A stretch of DNA of 64,000 nucleotides from Flavobacteriales bacterium. GTDB lineage: Bacteria > Bacteroidota > Bacteroidia > Flavobacteriales_F > PHOS-HE28. Below are positions 51,502 to 60,309 of this stretch, one piece after another. The position numbers and the translations under genes are program-made. The stretch lies in NCBI GenBank assembly GCA_016699575.1, contig CP064979.1:2294001-2358000 (forward strand), given 5' to 3'. The notes beneath the pieces were generated by a model, which made no database searches, was not told the origin of the DNA, and saw nothing but the letters and a program-made list of their open reading frames with translations. Each line of letters opens with the position of its first letter. The first letter of the stretch is position 1.

Positions 51502-51642
51502 GCACGTGCTGGGATGCGATGGGAAAACTACTGTCGGCCGTATCGGACCATCCGTTCAAGTTGCCGTTTTTGTCCACCACCGCAATTGGAAAGCATCGTT
51601 ACCATCCCTATCGAAGAAGACCGAGCGGCCCACTTCCCCCTC

Positions 51643-51666
51643 AAAATACCCTGAACTGGGTATTTT
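51643..51666. promoter_or_regulatory. palindrome AAAATACCC-n6-GGGTATTTT between divergent genes
   Basis: A perfect 9-base inverted repeat with a TGAACT spacer, 43 bases before the HTH gene and 142 bases upstream of the divergent hypothetical gene. It sits where neither neighbour ends, so an operator for the adjacent XRE-type repressor is more likely than a terminator, although a run of T follows the right arm. Confidence 0.5.
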
Positions 51667-51708
51667 TTGGATGCTGGCGCCCGCTGACCTTTGATCAGCC
51701 GGTACAGC

Positions 51709-52011
51709 ATGCCCAAAGCGCAACTGCTGATCCCACCCGGGCCCATCGGTGCCCGCCTGATATGGGCGCGCGAACAGCGCGACCTGAAACAGTACTGGCT
51801 GGCCGAGGCCGCGCACGTGGACGCCGCGCGCCTCAGCCGCATCGAAAAGGGCAAGGTGAAACGGGTGTACGTGGACGAACTGTACCACGTGGCCAAGGTG
51901 TTGCGGTGCTCCTTGGACTGGGTGCTGCACGGGGACCGCTTCAACCCCTGGTTGCCGGGCCAAGCGCCGGTGTTCAAGTTGCCGGGCCAACGGAAGAAGA
52001 AGGACGCATAG
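51709..52011 (+). CDS. XRE-family helix-turn-helix transcriptional regulator
   Basis: 100 residues. GARLIWAREQRDLKQYWLAEAAHVDAARLSRIEKGKVKRVYVDELYHVAKVL is a complete Cro/C1-type HTH (about residues 15-65), followed by a short basic tail ending GQRKKKDA. Start ATG at 51709; a TTG six codons upstream also fits. It probably binds DNA as a dimer, and the palindrome just upstream is a candidate site. Confidence 0.85.
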   Translation: MPKAQLLIPPGPIGARLIWAREQRDLKQYWLAEAAHVDAARLSRIEKGKVKRVYVDELYHVAKVLRCSLDWVLHGDRFNPWLPGQAPVFKLPGQRKKKDA

Positions 52012-52060
52012 CCGGATACCGCGCCCATCATGAAGTGCACATGAGCCCGTACGGTGGTGC

Positions 52061-52324
52061 CATCGCGGCCTTGGTGCCGCTCACCTGAGGGCTCACGGAA
52101 GTCCCATCGCGCCCATGGTAGCGCTCCAGTGCGGCCGCACTGAAGCCTCATCGCGGCCGTGGTATCGATCCAGTACGGCCTCACTGGAGCTTCATCGTGG
52201 CCGTAGTACCGCTCCAGTACGGCCTCACTGAAGCCTCATCGCGCCCATAGTACCGCTCCAGTGCGGGCTCACCCGAGCCTCATCGCGGCCTCGGTGCCAC
52301 TTCATGACGGCCGCACTGTTCAAG
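52061..52324. repeat. six tandem 44-base repeats
   Basis: Units begin CATCGCGGCC or close variants at 52061, 52105, 52149, 52193, 52237 and 52281, spaced exactly 44 bases. Each contains a ...CGCTCCAGTACGGCCTCACTG-type middle. The period is not a multiple of three and no frame continues through it, so it is non-coding. Between the HTH gene and the fibronectin-like gene. Confidence 0.88.
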
Positions 52325-52448
52325 CGGTTTGTGCTCAGTCCGACCATTTTGATTGTTCCCCCGACAATTTCCATTGTCCTTTTCCGGGTGCCCGCGTTCC
52401 AGCACCCCGGAACGCAATTCCGCGGTCCGATAAAACAAAAACGGAGTC

Positions 52449-53066
52449 ATGAACAACATCAAACTCTCTCTCTTCAAACTGATCCCCACAGCGCTGCTGG
52501 CACTGCTGCGCACGGTGATCGCCAACCTCACGGGGAACGCCAACTTCCCCACGCCCAAGATCAGTGTGGCGGACATGATCTTGCAGGCCGACGCATTGGA
52601 AGCCGCCATTACCGCAGCCACCAACGGCGACCGCCAGAGCCGTATCCTGCGCGACAACCTTGTGATGGAAACCCGCGATATGCTGCGCGTGCAGGCCGAC
52701 TACGTGCGCAGCGTTTGCAACGGCGACAAAGCCATGCTGGAGAGCAGCGGCTTCGAGCTGGCCAAACAGCGCGAACCCATCGAGAAAGTCGGCGTGCCCC
52801 AGTACGTAACGGCCGAAACCGGCAAAGGCGCCGGCGAGGTGGAGTTCCGCTGGCGCGGGGTGCACGGCGCGCACGGCTACACCATGGAGCGCGGCACCAT
52901 GAACGCACAAGGCCAGATGGAGTGGGAAGCGCTGCCCTTCACCACCCGCACCCGCAACATCCTCACCGGCCTCGACAGCCACCAGCTCTACTCCCTGCGT
53001 GTTACCGCAGTGGGCGTTAACGGCCCCGGCCTCGTGAGCGCCGTGGTGCAAGCCGTGGCCGCGTAA
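52449..53066 (+). CDS. hypothetical protein with fibronectin type III-like domain
   Basis: 205 residues. The N-terminal half is helical (MNNIKLSLFKLIPTALLALLR, then VADMILQADALEAAITAATNGDRQSR) and the C-terminal ~90 residues follow the FN3 pattern (GEVEFRWRGVHGAHGYTMERG, YSLRVTAVGVNGPGLVSAVV). No clear signal peptide. Preceded by the 44-base tandem array and followed by a strong terminator. Function unknown. Confidence 0.75.
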   Translation: MNNIKLSLFKLIPTALLALLRTVIANLTGNANFPTPKISVADMILQADALEAAITAATNGDRQSRILRDNLVMETRDMLRVQADYVRSVCNGDKAMLESSGFELAKQREPIEKVGVPQYVTAETGKGAGEVEFRWRGVHGAHGYTMERGTMNAQGQMEWEALPFTTRTRNILTGLDSHQLYSLRVTAVGVNGPGLVSAVVQAVAA

Positions 53067-53086
53067 GCAGTACTACCTGAAGCTGA

Positions 53087-53114
53087 AGAGCCCCCCGACT
53101 TGTCGGGGGGCTCT
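53087..53114 (+). terminator. strong intrinsic terminator
   Basis: AGAGCCCCCCGAC paired with GTCGGGGGGCTCT, a 13-base stem with a TT loop followed by a T-containing tail, 20 bases after the FN3-like gene. Confidence 0.85.
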
Positions 53115-53230
53115 TTGCGTTGGGGACATTGTGCCTGGGGCCATTCGGCACAGGCGTGCGGCGTGGTTGGAGCGTGTGCGGGTGCGGGCAAGACGAACTA
53201 CCTTTCCCTTGTGCGCATCCCGCTCAGCCA

Positions 53231-53713
53231 ATGCAGACACCCTCGGATCCCATGGATCAATTCGATCAAGACATGCAGGCGGAGAAGGCGAACGTGGAGC
53301 TGAGGAAGGTGATGCTCCGCTTCAACCTCATTACCGACGATGAGGACAGGTACCCGTTGGCCAAGGCGCTCTTCGCCGCCAAGGTGGTGGTGCCCTTGTT
53401 GCAGAACGAGGACGATCCCGATGGGCTGCCCTTCTACGGCAGCATGTTCAAGCACGCGAACGGGGTCGAGTTCCACGTGTACACCTCCGTCCAGTTCATA
53501 CCCGAGCGCATCACAGCTCCCGACGTCTCGTACTACCCGTTCGTCGAGCTGATGGAAAATATACTCGCCGACAGTGCAGTGACGATGGTGCGCATCGATC
53601 CCGGGACCGATCACGGGGTTGGCATACTGATCGAGAACGGCCAGCCGTTCCTGTTCAGGCAGAAGCGCGTGGAGGATTACATGCGGGAACGTGGCATCGA
53701 CTTTCTGGAGTGA
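53231..53713 (+). CDS. hypothetical protein
   Basis: 160 residues (start ATG 53231, following a TACCTTTC box near 53206; an ATG at 53252 is also possible). Soluble, with a mixed alpha/beta pattern (ALFAAKVVVPLLQNEDDP, GVEFHVYTSVQFIPERI, AVTMVRIDPGTDHGVGILIENGQPF) somewhat like SseB-type enhancer proteins, but this is weak. No membrane segments. Confidence 0.65.
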   Translation: MQTPSDPMDQFDQDMQAEKANVELRKVMLRFNLITDDEDRYPLAKALFAAKVVVPLLQNEDDPDGLPFYGSMFKHANGVEFHVYTSVQFIPERITAPDVSYYPFVELMENILADSAVTMVRIDPGTDHGVGILIENGQPFLFRQKRVEDYMRERGIDFLE

Positions 53714-53844
53714 AGGCACACGTGCGCGGTAAGCATCAGCACTGACCACCGTGTGCAGGAACGGCTGATGCTTGCGCTCGGCTTTTCCGAGTGCGCTGTT
53801 GCTTATGGGATCTGCCCCGTCTTGCTGGTGCAGCATGCGACTCG

Positions 53845-53932
53845 TCTCGACGGGCCACGAGGCCCTGGATGTGCGGGCACTCGGGAAAAACCCGAGCGCC
53901 TGCCCGCGCACAGCCGAGCTTGTGCGGAGACT
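53845..53932. repeat. REP-like element (CTCGGG-AAAAA-CCCGAG type)
   Basis: Hairpin CTCGGG/CCCGAG with AAAAA loop (53880-53896), enclosed by GCGGGCA/TGCCCGC, preceded by GGGCC-ACGA-GGCCC. Confidence 0.8.
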
Positions 53933-54000
53933 TGTCCCGGCGGGCCACAGGCCCTAGTTGTGCGGGGCCTGCCCGCGCACAGCCGAGCGTGCGCAAGCTA
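53930..54000. repeat. REP-like element (short form)
   Basis: ACTTGTCCCGGCGGGCCACAG then CTAGTTGTGCGGGG and CCTGCCCGCGCACAGCCGAGCGTG, directly after the preceding copy. Confidence 0.75.
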
Positions 54001-54025
54001 TATTGCTCGCAACGATTCTTACGCC

Positions 54026-55582
54026 ATGATGAGTGCAAGCGCCCGAGCCAGCTATTCGTTGTTCTCCCTTTGCGTTGCATTGGTGGATGTGAATGCACAG
54101 AACTACTTCCAGAAAGCCTTTGGAGGACTGGCGGATCAACGTGGGTACAGCATTGCGGAAGCAAGCGATGGTTCCATTTTCCAAGGTGGCTATACGCTAA
54201 GCTTCCTGACCACTGGTAACAATGCGGATGCATACTTGGTCAAATGCGACCGTTCAGGACAACATATTTGGTCCAGGCACTTTGATGTCGGTCTCAACGG
54301 TATCATATGGGATCTTGCTGCAACAACAGATGAAGGGGTGATCGTTGCCGGAACCGATAACAACAACAACTTCGGCTTCGCCTTTAAAGTTGATGGCCTT
54401 GGCAATTTGGTCTGGGGCAGGGCCTCGAACGCGATCAAGGCGTACCGGGCGATCGCATACAGGAATCTTGATAGCACGGTCTTTCTTGCCGGACCAACGT
54501 TGGGGGCCAACCAGGACATTCACCTCCAGAAACTCAATTCGGATGGTACTGCCGCATGGAGCAAGGGGTATGGAACGGGCTACAACGAGAATGTGTATTC
54601 CTTGTCCTGCACAAGCGACGGCGGACTGGTACTTTCAGGGTCCGCCCTTGATACCGAGCCTGAGAGCGATGGCCTGCTTATGAAGCTTGATTCGGCCGGG
54701 GTCATCGAATGGTCAAGGACCTACGGACTATCGGGTATATGCGATGTGTTGTATCGCGTGATCGAAAGTTCGACCGGGGGCTACGTTGCTGTGGGCGGTG
54801 GATGTTACTCGGATACTTGGCCCATTGTCGTGCGCACCGATGCCAACGGAGATACCCTCTGGACGAAACGGTTTGCGGCTTATGCGGCCCGGTTGTTCGA
54901 CGTTGAAGAGAACCAGCAGGGATTTTTGGTCACTAGCAACGATGGCGGGGTTGGGGGCTATTACACCATCAGCGTCGTGCAACTCGATCAGAACGGTGGC
55001 ATTCTTTGGCGCACGGCTTTTACCCAAGGCTCGGAGTCTTTGGAAGGGAGAACTGAAGTATTGACTGACGGGTCCATAGCCGTTGGCAAATCGGTGATCG
55101 ATGTCGGCCCTGGCCCTGTAAACCTGCTATTGGCCGTGGTGGATAGTGTTGGCATGGGTGGGCTGTGCGGTTCACATGTAGCTCCATGGACCGAATTGTC
55201 TCCGAATTTGGTCTTGGGTGCCGTTGGTGACAGCCTGCCCCACGTCAGTGGATTCAGCTGGGTGCCTACAGGTCTTCCTTGCGCCACCTTGACGGATACG
55301 CTTTGCTCTACCAGTGTTGGCCTAGTGGAGATGGAGGAGGTCACGGCCCATCGGGCGTTTCCGAATCCCACATCAGGGTCACTTTTGCTTACCGGGCTGA
55401 ACCCAGGAGATGTGTTGATGGTCTTGGATGGGTTGGGCAAGGAACTGATCGGTATGGCAGTGGATGCTCGCGAGCATCAGGTGCTACTGCCAAGCGTCAT
55501 TCCCTCTGGTTTGTTGTTGGTGTTAGCACGAAGCAAGGACGGTGATTTGCGCTGGTCGGAGAAGATCATCTTGCAACGTTGA
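54026..55582 (+). CDS. T9SS-secreted beta-propeller-like protein
   Basis: 518 residues from MMSASARASYSLFSLCVALVDVNAQ, a weak signal peptide. Repeated blades of ~45 residues (GYSIAEASDGSIFQGGYT, DLAATTDEGVIVAGTDN, SLSCTSDGGLVLSGSAL, RVIESSTGGYVAVGGG), each followed by a D-x-x-G-x-x-x-W strand, suggest a delta-60/propeller-like fold. The C-terminus (AFPNPTSGSLLLTGLNPGDVLMVLDGLGKELIG) is a type A sorting domain. The longer frame from 53753 runs through two REP-like copies and is rejected. Confidence 0.82.
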   Translation: MMSASARASYSLFSLCVALVDVNAQNYFQKAFGGLADQRGYSIAEASDGSIFQGGYTLSFLTTGNNADAYLVKCDRSGQHIWSRHFDVGLNGIIWDLAATTDEGVIVAGTDNNNNFGFAFKVDGLGNLVWGRASNAIKAYRAIAYRNLDSTVFLAGPTLGANQDIHLQKLNSDGTAAWSKGYGTGYNENVYSLSCTSDGGLVLSGSALDTEPESDGLLMKLDSAGVIEWSRTYGLSGICDVLYRVIESSTGGYVAVGGGCYSDTWPIVVRTDANGDTLWTKRFAAYAARLFDVEENQQGFLVTSNDGGVGGYYTISVVQLDQNGGILWRTAFTQGSESLEGRTEVLTDGSIAVGKSVIDVGPGPVNLLLAVVDSVGMGGLCGSHVAPWTELSPNLVLGAVGDSLPHVSGFSWVPTGLPCATLTDTLCSTSVGLVEMEEVTAHRAFPNPTSGSLLLTGLNPGDVLMVLDGLGKELIGMAVDAREHQVLLPSVIPSGLLLVLARSKDGDLRWSEKIILQR

Positions 55583-55692
55583 CCCGCGCTTTCCCTTCAC
55601 TACCTCGGGTGTTGCGGCGCGGGCTGCCGCTCGCTTTCGGCGAGTGGCTCTTGGTCTAGGGCGTTCCGCCCGTCAGCTTCACGGCTCCCGTT

Positions 55693-55700
55693 TAGTTTGG
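55693..55700 (+). promoter_or_regulatory. TAGTTTGG promoter-like box
   Basis: 4 bases upstream of the transposase ATG; TAnnTT core. Confidence 0.25.
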
Positions 55701-55704
55701 CGCA

Positions 55705-56288
55705 ATGAGCGAGACTCGCAAGGCCAATGTGGAAGGCGCGGCTTACTTCATAACGCTCACCGTCGAGGGATGGATCGATGCCTTCACGCGCAAGGAACTC
55801 GTGCAGGAATTCGTGCGTAAAGTGGAGTACTGCCAGCAGCACAAAGGACTGGAGGTGTATGCGTACGCGATCATGCCTTCTCACGTGCACTACCTGTCCC
55901 GCTCTGCGGGATGATCGTACGTCGCGAAGGCGGACTGCTCAGTGCATGGCTCCGGGAGTTCAAGAGCTGGACCGCCAAGCGGATGGTCGCGCTCATCCGC
56001 GAGAACCAGGGCGAGAGCCGTCGTGAGTGGTTATTGGAATTGCTTCACCGTTGGGCATTCGGCAAGGCGCAGCACAAGGAGTTTGTCTTCTGGAAGAAGG
56101 ACAGCCACCCCATCGAACTGTGGAGCAGGGAAGCCACCGAGCAGAAGATCGGGTACATCCATCAGAACCCTGTGGAAGCTGGCATCGTCACGGAGCCGCA
56201 CCATTACCTGCTTAGCAGCGCACACCCGGACGGGTTCATTCAGCTGAACGGGTATCTACAGAAGCAGGAGGGCGGTGGGTTCGTGTGA
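55705..56288 (+). pseudogene. REP-associated tyrosine transposase (RAYT), frameshifted
   Basis: A Y1-type HUH transposase split into two frames. The first (55705-55914) gives AYFITLTVEGWIDAFTRKEL and YAYAIMPSHVHYL, where His60 and His62 form the HUH motif. The second (from ~55911 to 56288) gives FKSWTAKRMVALIRENQGESR, FWKKDSHPIELWS and KIGYIHQNPVEAGIV with the catalytic Tyr. All key residues are present but a one-base shift between ~55882 and 55960 separates them, so it is inactive unless frameshifting or a sequence error is involved. RAYTs mobilise REP palindromes, which are abundant around it. Confidence 0.88.
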
Positions 56289-56316
56289 GGGCTGCCTGGC
56301 CGGTCTTTGGTTGTGT

Positions 56317-56393
56317 TTGGGCGGGCCACAGGCCCTAGACCGAAGGCCACTCGCCACAGGCGAGCGGCGGCGTAAGGCGAGCGTGTGCAGGGG
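56317..56393. repeat. REP-like element (CTCGCC-ACA-GGCGAG type)
   Basis: GGGCC-ACA-GGCCC followed by CTCGCC-ACA-GGCGAG and CGGCGTAAGGCGAGCGTGTGC; just downstream of the RAYT pseudogene. Confidence 0.8.
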
Positions 56394-56426
56394 GGGCTGT
56401 GCGCACTACGCGAGCGGGTGCGGTAG

Positions 56427-57125
56427 CTACACTCCTTCGGCCTCAATACGCGCCAACGTGGCACGCACGTACCGTTCCCAAGCGATCGTATCGCCGTATG
56501 TCATGTACTCGAGCTCGCGCATCGGGGCCCAACGCAGCCACCTGCCATACAAGGCAATGGAGTCGCGTTGCCCGAGGTCGGGAATGTTCAGGAGCGCTGC
56601 AAGGGTGGTATCTGTCCCGTACTTGAGGCGCAGCGCAGCGAGGTACAGGTCTGTACAGCGTGAAGCGTATTTCCATCCAGGATAGGCGAGGTCCCAATGG
56701 GCCAAGGCACTGTCCGCTTGTCCCAAGCGCAGATGGGCATGGATCCGGATGATGTCGAGGTTCTGCTGGATGGCCTCGTAGGTTTCGCGGTCGCCGCATT
56801 CCCGACAATTGCTGTAGAATTCGTCCCGTGCGGCTTGCAACCGCAGGTAAAGTGCATCAGGCGTTTCGCCCGCCGCTGGGTTCAACGGCTCGCCGAAGAA
56901 CGAGGTCCCAAACCGGCCATAGGCGCCATATTTCAAGCCACCGGCGGCAGAAGAAGTGTCGCCATAGTAGTCACATGTCATGGTATCACCTTGCCACGTC
57001 AATGTCCTGTTTGCGGCCCACGGCCTAGCAGCGCGTTCGTGTTGCGGCGTCGGCTTGTGTGTGCACGATGCGGAAAGCACCGCGATGACCGATGCACAGG
57101 ACACTATGCCGACTCCGACCTTCAT
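56427..57125 (-). CDS. hypothetical lipoprotein
   Basis: 232 residues. The start MKVGVGIVSCASVIAVLSASC has a lipobox (LSAS-C) at Cys21. The mature part (TLTWQGDTMTCDYYGDTS, then helical DALYLRLQAARDEFYSNCRECGDRETYEAIQQNLDIIRIHAHLRLGQADSAL) suggests a helical-repeat protein, but no family was recognised. Confidence 0.65.
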   Translation of the reverse strand: MKVGVGIVSCASVIAVLSASCTHKPTPQHERAARPWAANRTLTWQGDTMTCDYYGDTSSAAGGLKYGAYGRFGTSFFGEPLNPAAGETPDALYLRLQAARDEFYSNCRECGDRETYEAIQQNLDIIRIHAHLRLGQADSALAHWDLAYPGWKYASRCTDLYLAALRLKYGTDTTLAALLNIPDLGQRDSIALYGRWLRWAPMRELEYMTYGDTIAWERYVRATLARIEAEGV

Positions 57126-57955
57126 CAGATGAGCAAGCTAAGAGGGAAGCACGGAACGTGCAGGGGTGGTCCGCGCAAGGAGACTTGTCTGTATTGCTCA
57201 AGCGCTTCAGACTTGTCCGAGCGGGCCAGGAGGCCCTAGGGGTGCGGGCACTCGGCAAAAAGCCGAGCGCCTGCCCGCGCACAGCCGAGCTGGTGCAGGG
57301 CAGTCGAGCGTATGGGCGTGCAGGTGGGGGATGGTAGCCACGAGGAGAGAAAGGAACAAATGGCAAAAATTTACCAACGGATGTTAGCCGCTGGAATGCC
57401 CAATAGTCTTGGATTCTGACGCCGAGAAAAAAGGACTAACAGGCTGGGGCTGAGCTTTAGGATGGCCCTGATAAATGAACAGGGGCAAGAGCCAGCTACA
57501 TTGGTGCCACAAAGGCGAACGCCACGTGCTTTCGGAAGGGCTGGCTTGCTCTGCGACCTTAGTCAGAAGAGCTGGATTGCCCCGCAATCACACGTAGCGC
57601 TCAGGAACGCGAAGGAGTCGTGTACAGCGGCTCCTTTGCCGTGTAAAGGAACCACATCTTGGTCCGATGCGGATGGCGGAGTTACCAGCACATTTCCGTT
57701 GTTTTCAACACGCCTCGCTTTCTCAGTGCTGACGGGAGAGGGCGCTAGTCACGATTCGCGCAAGGGCTTTTTTTTCACACTGGGTTAAGAACGCTGGAAA
57801 CCCACGATGAGGGCTCAAGGCTGACTAAAGCATGGGCGACTAGCTTGACTTGTCGCGACGCTTTCAAAGCGCGTTTCAAGGGAACTATCCACAGAAGATG
57901 GCCAGTCTCAAAGAACGTGCGCTTTCAACTATGTTGGTGGACAATCCCCACCACC
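57126..57955. other. 830-base gene-poor interval
   Basis: Contains one REP-like copy (57200-57300). The rest (57310-57955) is more AT-rich than the flanks and holds only short, unrelated-looking open frames. No RNA gene, palindrome array or convincing gene remnant was seen. Confidence 0.4.
57200..57300. repeat. REP-like element with compensatory stem change
   Basis: CTCGGC-AAAAA-GCCGAG (57251-57267) where other copies have CTCGGG/CCCGAG, and GGGCC-AGGA-GGCCC (57223-57236). Ends CTGCCCGCGCACAGCCGAGC. Confidence 0.8.
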
Positions 57956-58759
57956 ATGAGTTCGCTTCGTTCAACACTGCCGTTGATCGGCCTTGTCGTC
58001 TTTGCCGCTTGTTCTCCGGTCACGCACTACCAACTCTACGTTACAGATACGCCAAGCGGCCCTCCCGCGGAGAATGCACCGTTGCATTTCGAGGACGACG
58101 TTATCGCGGTGGACCAATACCTATGGGCAGACAAAGGGACCAGTTCTTTCATGGTTCGTAACAAGTCGAACAAAGACATCTTCATTGATCTCGGCCGCAC
58201 GCACTTGGTGCTCAACGGCATGGCGGCTACCTACTACTCCGATCAGGAGTTCACTCGCAGCAGCTCGGATGTCATGCGCCGCACATCAGGTTGGGGGCTT
58301 ACGAGCATAGCTGGACGGAGCTACGCCGTAAGTTCAGTGTACAGCAGGTCGCAAACGACTACCACTACGAATTCTGTGACGTCACATCAGATGCGCATGG
58401 TGTGCGTCCCGGCAGGGACCTCGAAGAACTTCGATGGGATGAGCTTGGTGACTGCCCGCTATCTTATCTGCGATGAAATCGTGGATGGCAAGAAGCAGAA
58501 GCGAAGAAGCATGTCATTCAGCGCGTCCACATCCCCGTTTGTGTTCAAGAACATCGTCGCGTATGGCTATACAGAGGACGTTGGTGAAGAGCGGCGGATG
58601 TTGATAGGTGACTTCTGGGTCAAGGAGATCACGAACTACGGTCCCGGCAAGTTCATGGAGTACGCCTATCCCGAAGAGTGTGGTGAGCGGTACGGTGAGC
58701 CGTACAAAGTCTTCACCTATGGTAGGCCGTCGAACTTCTATCTCTCCTACGATAAGTGA
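57956..58759 (+). CDS. hypothetical lipoprotein
   Basis: 267 residues from MSSLRSTLPLIGLVVFAACSP with a lipobox (VFAA-C, Cys19). The mature region is beta-rich with SVYSRSQTTTTTNSVTS in the middle and no recognised domain. Base composition is less GC-rich than the core genes. The upstream frame from 57845 lacks a plausible start. Confidence 0.65.
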   Translation: MSSLRSTLPLIGLVVFAACSPVTHYQLYVTDTPSGPPAENAPLHFEDDVIAVDQYLWADKGTSSFMVRNKSNKDIFIDLGRTHLVLNGMAATYYSDQEFTRSSSDVMRRTSGWGLTSIAGRSYAVSSVYSRSQTTTTTNSVTSHQMRMVCVPAGTSKNFDGMSLVTARYLICDEIVDGKKQKRRSMSFSASTSPFVFKNIVAYGYTEDVGEERRMLIGDFWVKEITNYGPGKFMEYAYPEECGERYGEPYKVFTYGRPSNFYLSYDK

Positions 58760-58867
58760 GACGGGCCAAGAGGCCCTAGTTGTGTAGGCACTCGGTAAAA
58801 GGCCGAGCGCCTGCCCGCGCACAGCCGAGCGTGTGCGGGGGCGCCTGCCTGCGCACAGCCGAGCGTG
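58760..58867. repeat. REP-like element interrupted by IS copy 1
   Basis: GGGCC-AAGA-GGCCC, CTCGGTAAAAGGCCGAG and two GCACAGCCGAGCGTG ends. The last one is cut by the insertion sequence, and its 10-base end GCCGAGCGTG (58858-58867) is repeated after the IS (60310-60319). Confidence 0.85.
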
Positions 58868-60309
58868 CAATGTCATTAAGTTAAGGAGTGCCTTGTGCTG
58901 TGATCAACGCGGTTGAAAAGTCGCGGTGTCGAGGGATCAACGGTGATCGGCGGGGAGGCTCTTTGGCCCATGGCACCAAGAGCGAAGCGCAAGACCAACC
59001 GTGGGATCCTCGTAACAGTGAGAAGATGTTTGGCCAGCGACGCATTGAGGGAGACCTTCAGGCGCTCGCCCAAAGACTTCACACGCCAACGCAAGATGCC
59101 CTTCAAGAAGGTGGTGCTCTTCATGCTGAGCCTCTCGCGGCGCAGCCCGCAGCTGGAACTCACGGGCTTCGTGCGCGCCTTCGCCGACGGGGTGCGCAAC
59201 GTATCGGGCAGTGCCTTCAACCAGAGCAGAAGGAAGGTGGAGCCCGGGGTGTTCAAGGAACTCATGCGAGTGATGAACCAAGAGTTCTACACCGACAACG
59301 ACGAGCGTGTGAAGCGCTGGCAAGGCTTTCGGCTCCTGGCCACCGACGGGTCCATCATCAACCTGCCGCATACCAAGGAACTGGGCGAGCACTACGGCGG
59401 CGCGAGCAACCAGCACGGCAACCGCACGGTGCAGGCGCGTTGCTCGGTGCTCTACGATGTGCTCAACAACATGGTGCTCCATGGCACGCTATCGCCCTGG
59501 GCGGTGGGCGAACGTGAACTGGCCTTGCAGCACTTGCACATGTGCCAAGAGGGCGACCTGATGATCTACGACCGCGGCTATCCCAGCTATGCGCTCATGT
59601 CGGCGGTGCTGGAGCGCGGAGCGCATTTCCTGATCCGTTGCACCCACAAGTTCAACCAGCAGGTGATCGACTTCGTGGCCGGTGGCCTGCACTCGCACAC
59701 CGTGCCCATGGGCGCTGGCAAGAACACCCAGCACGGTCGCGGTCCGCAGAGCAATGATCGCATCAACGTACGCATGGTGAAGGTGTTGCTGGACAATGGC
59801 GAACTGGAAGTGCTGCTCACATCCTTGACCGATGAACAGCGCTATGCGACGGCCGTCTTCAAAGAGTTGTACGCCAAGCGCTGGGGCGTGGAGCGCTTCT
59901 ACAACACCATCAAGAACATCGCCCGTGTGGAGCACTTCACCGGACACACCGATGTGGTCATCCAGCAGGATTTCCATGCAGCGCTTTTCATGTGCAACCT
60001 GCACGCCCTGCTCCTCGACGAGGCGCAGGACCAGTTGCCCGCCGAGCACCCCGCGCGCAAGCTCTCCTACAAGATCAACAACAACGTGTCCTTCGGCTAC
60101 ATGAAGCAGGAGGTGATGCGCATCATGGCCCAAGAGGACGATGAGCAGACCATGCGCGACCTGTCCGAGCTGTTCCTCTCCACCACCGTGCCCATCCGCC
60201 CAGGCCGCACTTTCCCACGCGATCGCGACAAGTACCGCACACGCGACAAGCCCATCTATCTCACCAACTCCAAACCGGCCCTGTGAGAACCCTTAACTTA
60301 ATGACATTG
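58868..60309 (+). mobile_element. IS4-type insertion sequence, copy 1
   Basis: 1,442 bases bounded by perfect 19-base inverted repeats CAATGTCATTAAGTTAAGG (58868-58886) and its complement (60291-60309). Flanked by the 10-base direct repeat GCCGAGCGTG (58858-58867 and 60310-60319), which is REP sequence. Contains one transposase gene. Confidence 0.93.
58970..60286 (+). CDS. IS4-type DDE transposase, copy 1
   Basis: 438 residues from MAPRAKRKTNRG; the frame is open to a TTG at 58913 and that longer start cannot be excluded. Catalytic residues: Asp126 in LLATDGS, Asp201 in YDRGYP, and Glu308 within the signature Y301-R304-E308-K315 (YAKRWGVERFYNTIK), exactly the Y-(2)-R-(3)-E-(6)-K spacing of IS4 transposases. 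Residues ~204-266 differ strongly from copy 2 while the rest is nearly identical. It is intact and probably active. Confidence 0.93.
   Translation: MAPRAKRKTNRGILVTVRRCLASDALRETFRRSPKDFTRQRKMPFKKVVLFMLSLSRRSPQLELTGFVRAFADGVRNVSGSAFNQSRRKVEPGVFKELMRVMNQEFYTDNDERVKRWQGFRLLATDGSIINLPHTKELGEHYGGASNQHGNRTVQARCSVLYDVLNNMVLHGTLSPWAVGERELALQHLHMCQEGDLMIYDRGYPSYALMSAVLERGAHFLIRCTHKFNQQVIDFVAGGLHSHTVPMGAGKNTQHGRGPQSNDRINVRMVKVLLDNGELEVLLTSLTDEQRYATAVFKELYAKRWGVERFYNTIKNIARVEHFTGHTDVVIQQDFHAALFMCNLHALLLDEAQDQLPAEHPARKLSYKINNNVSFGYMKQEVMRIMAQEDDEQTMRDLSELFLSTTVPIRPGRTFPRDRDKYRTRDKPIYLTNSKPAL

Noticed and set aside
51643..51666. Intrinsic terminator call for the AAAATACCC palindrome
   Set aside because: Both flanking genes point away from it, so no known transcript ends there; kept as a regulatory candidate, though a T run is present.
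52061..52324. Possible CRISPR array
   Set aside because: The 44-base units are directly adjacent with no spacers, units diverge throughout, and no cas genes are present.
53753..54025. N-terminal extension of the propeller-like gene
   Set aside because: It reads through two REP-like copies; the signal peptide begins at 54026.
57462..57788. 108-codon open frame in the gene-poor interval
   Set aside because: No start context, domain, homology-like motif or membrane/signal pattern; composition looks random.
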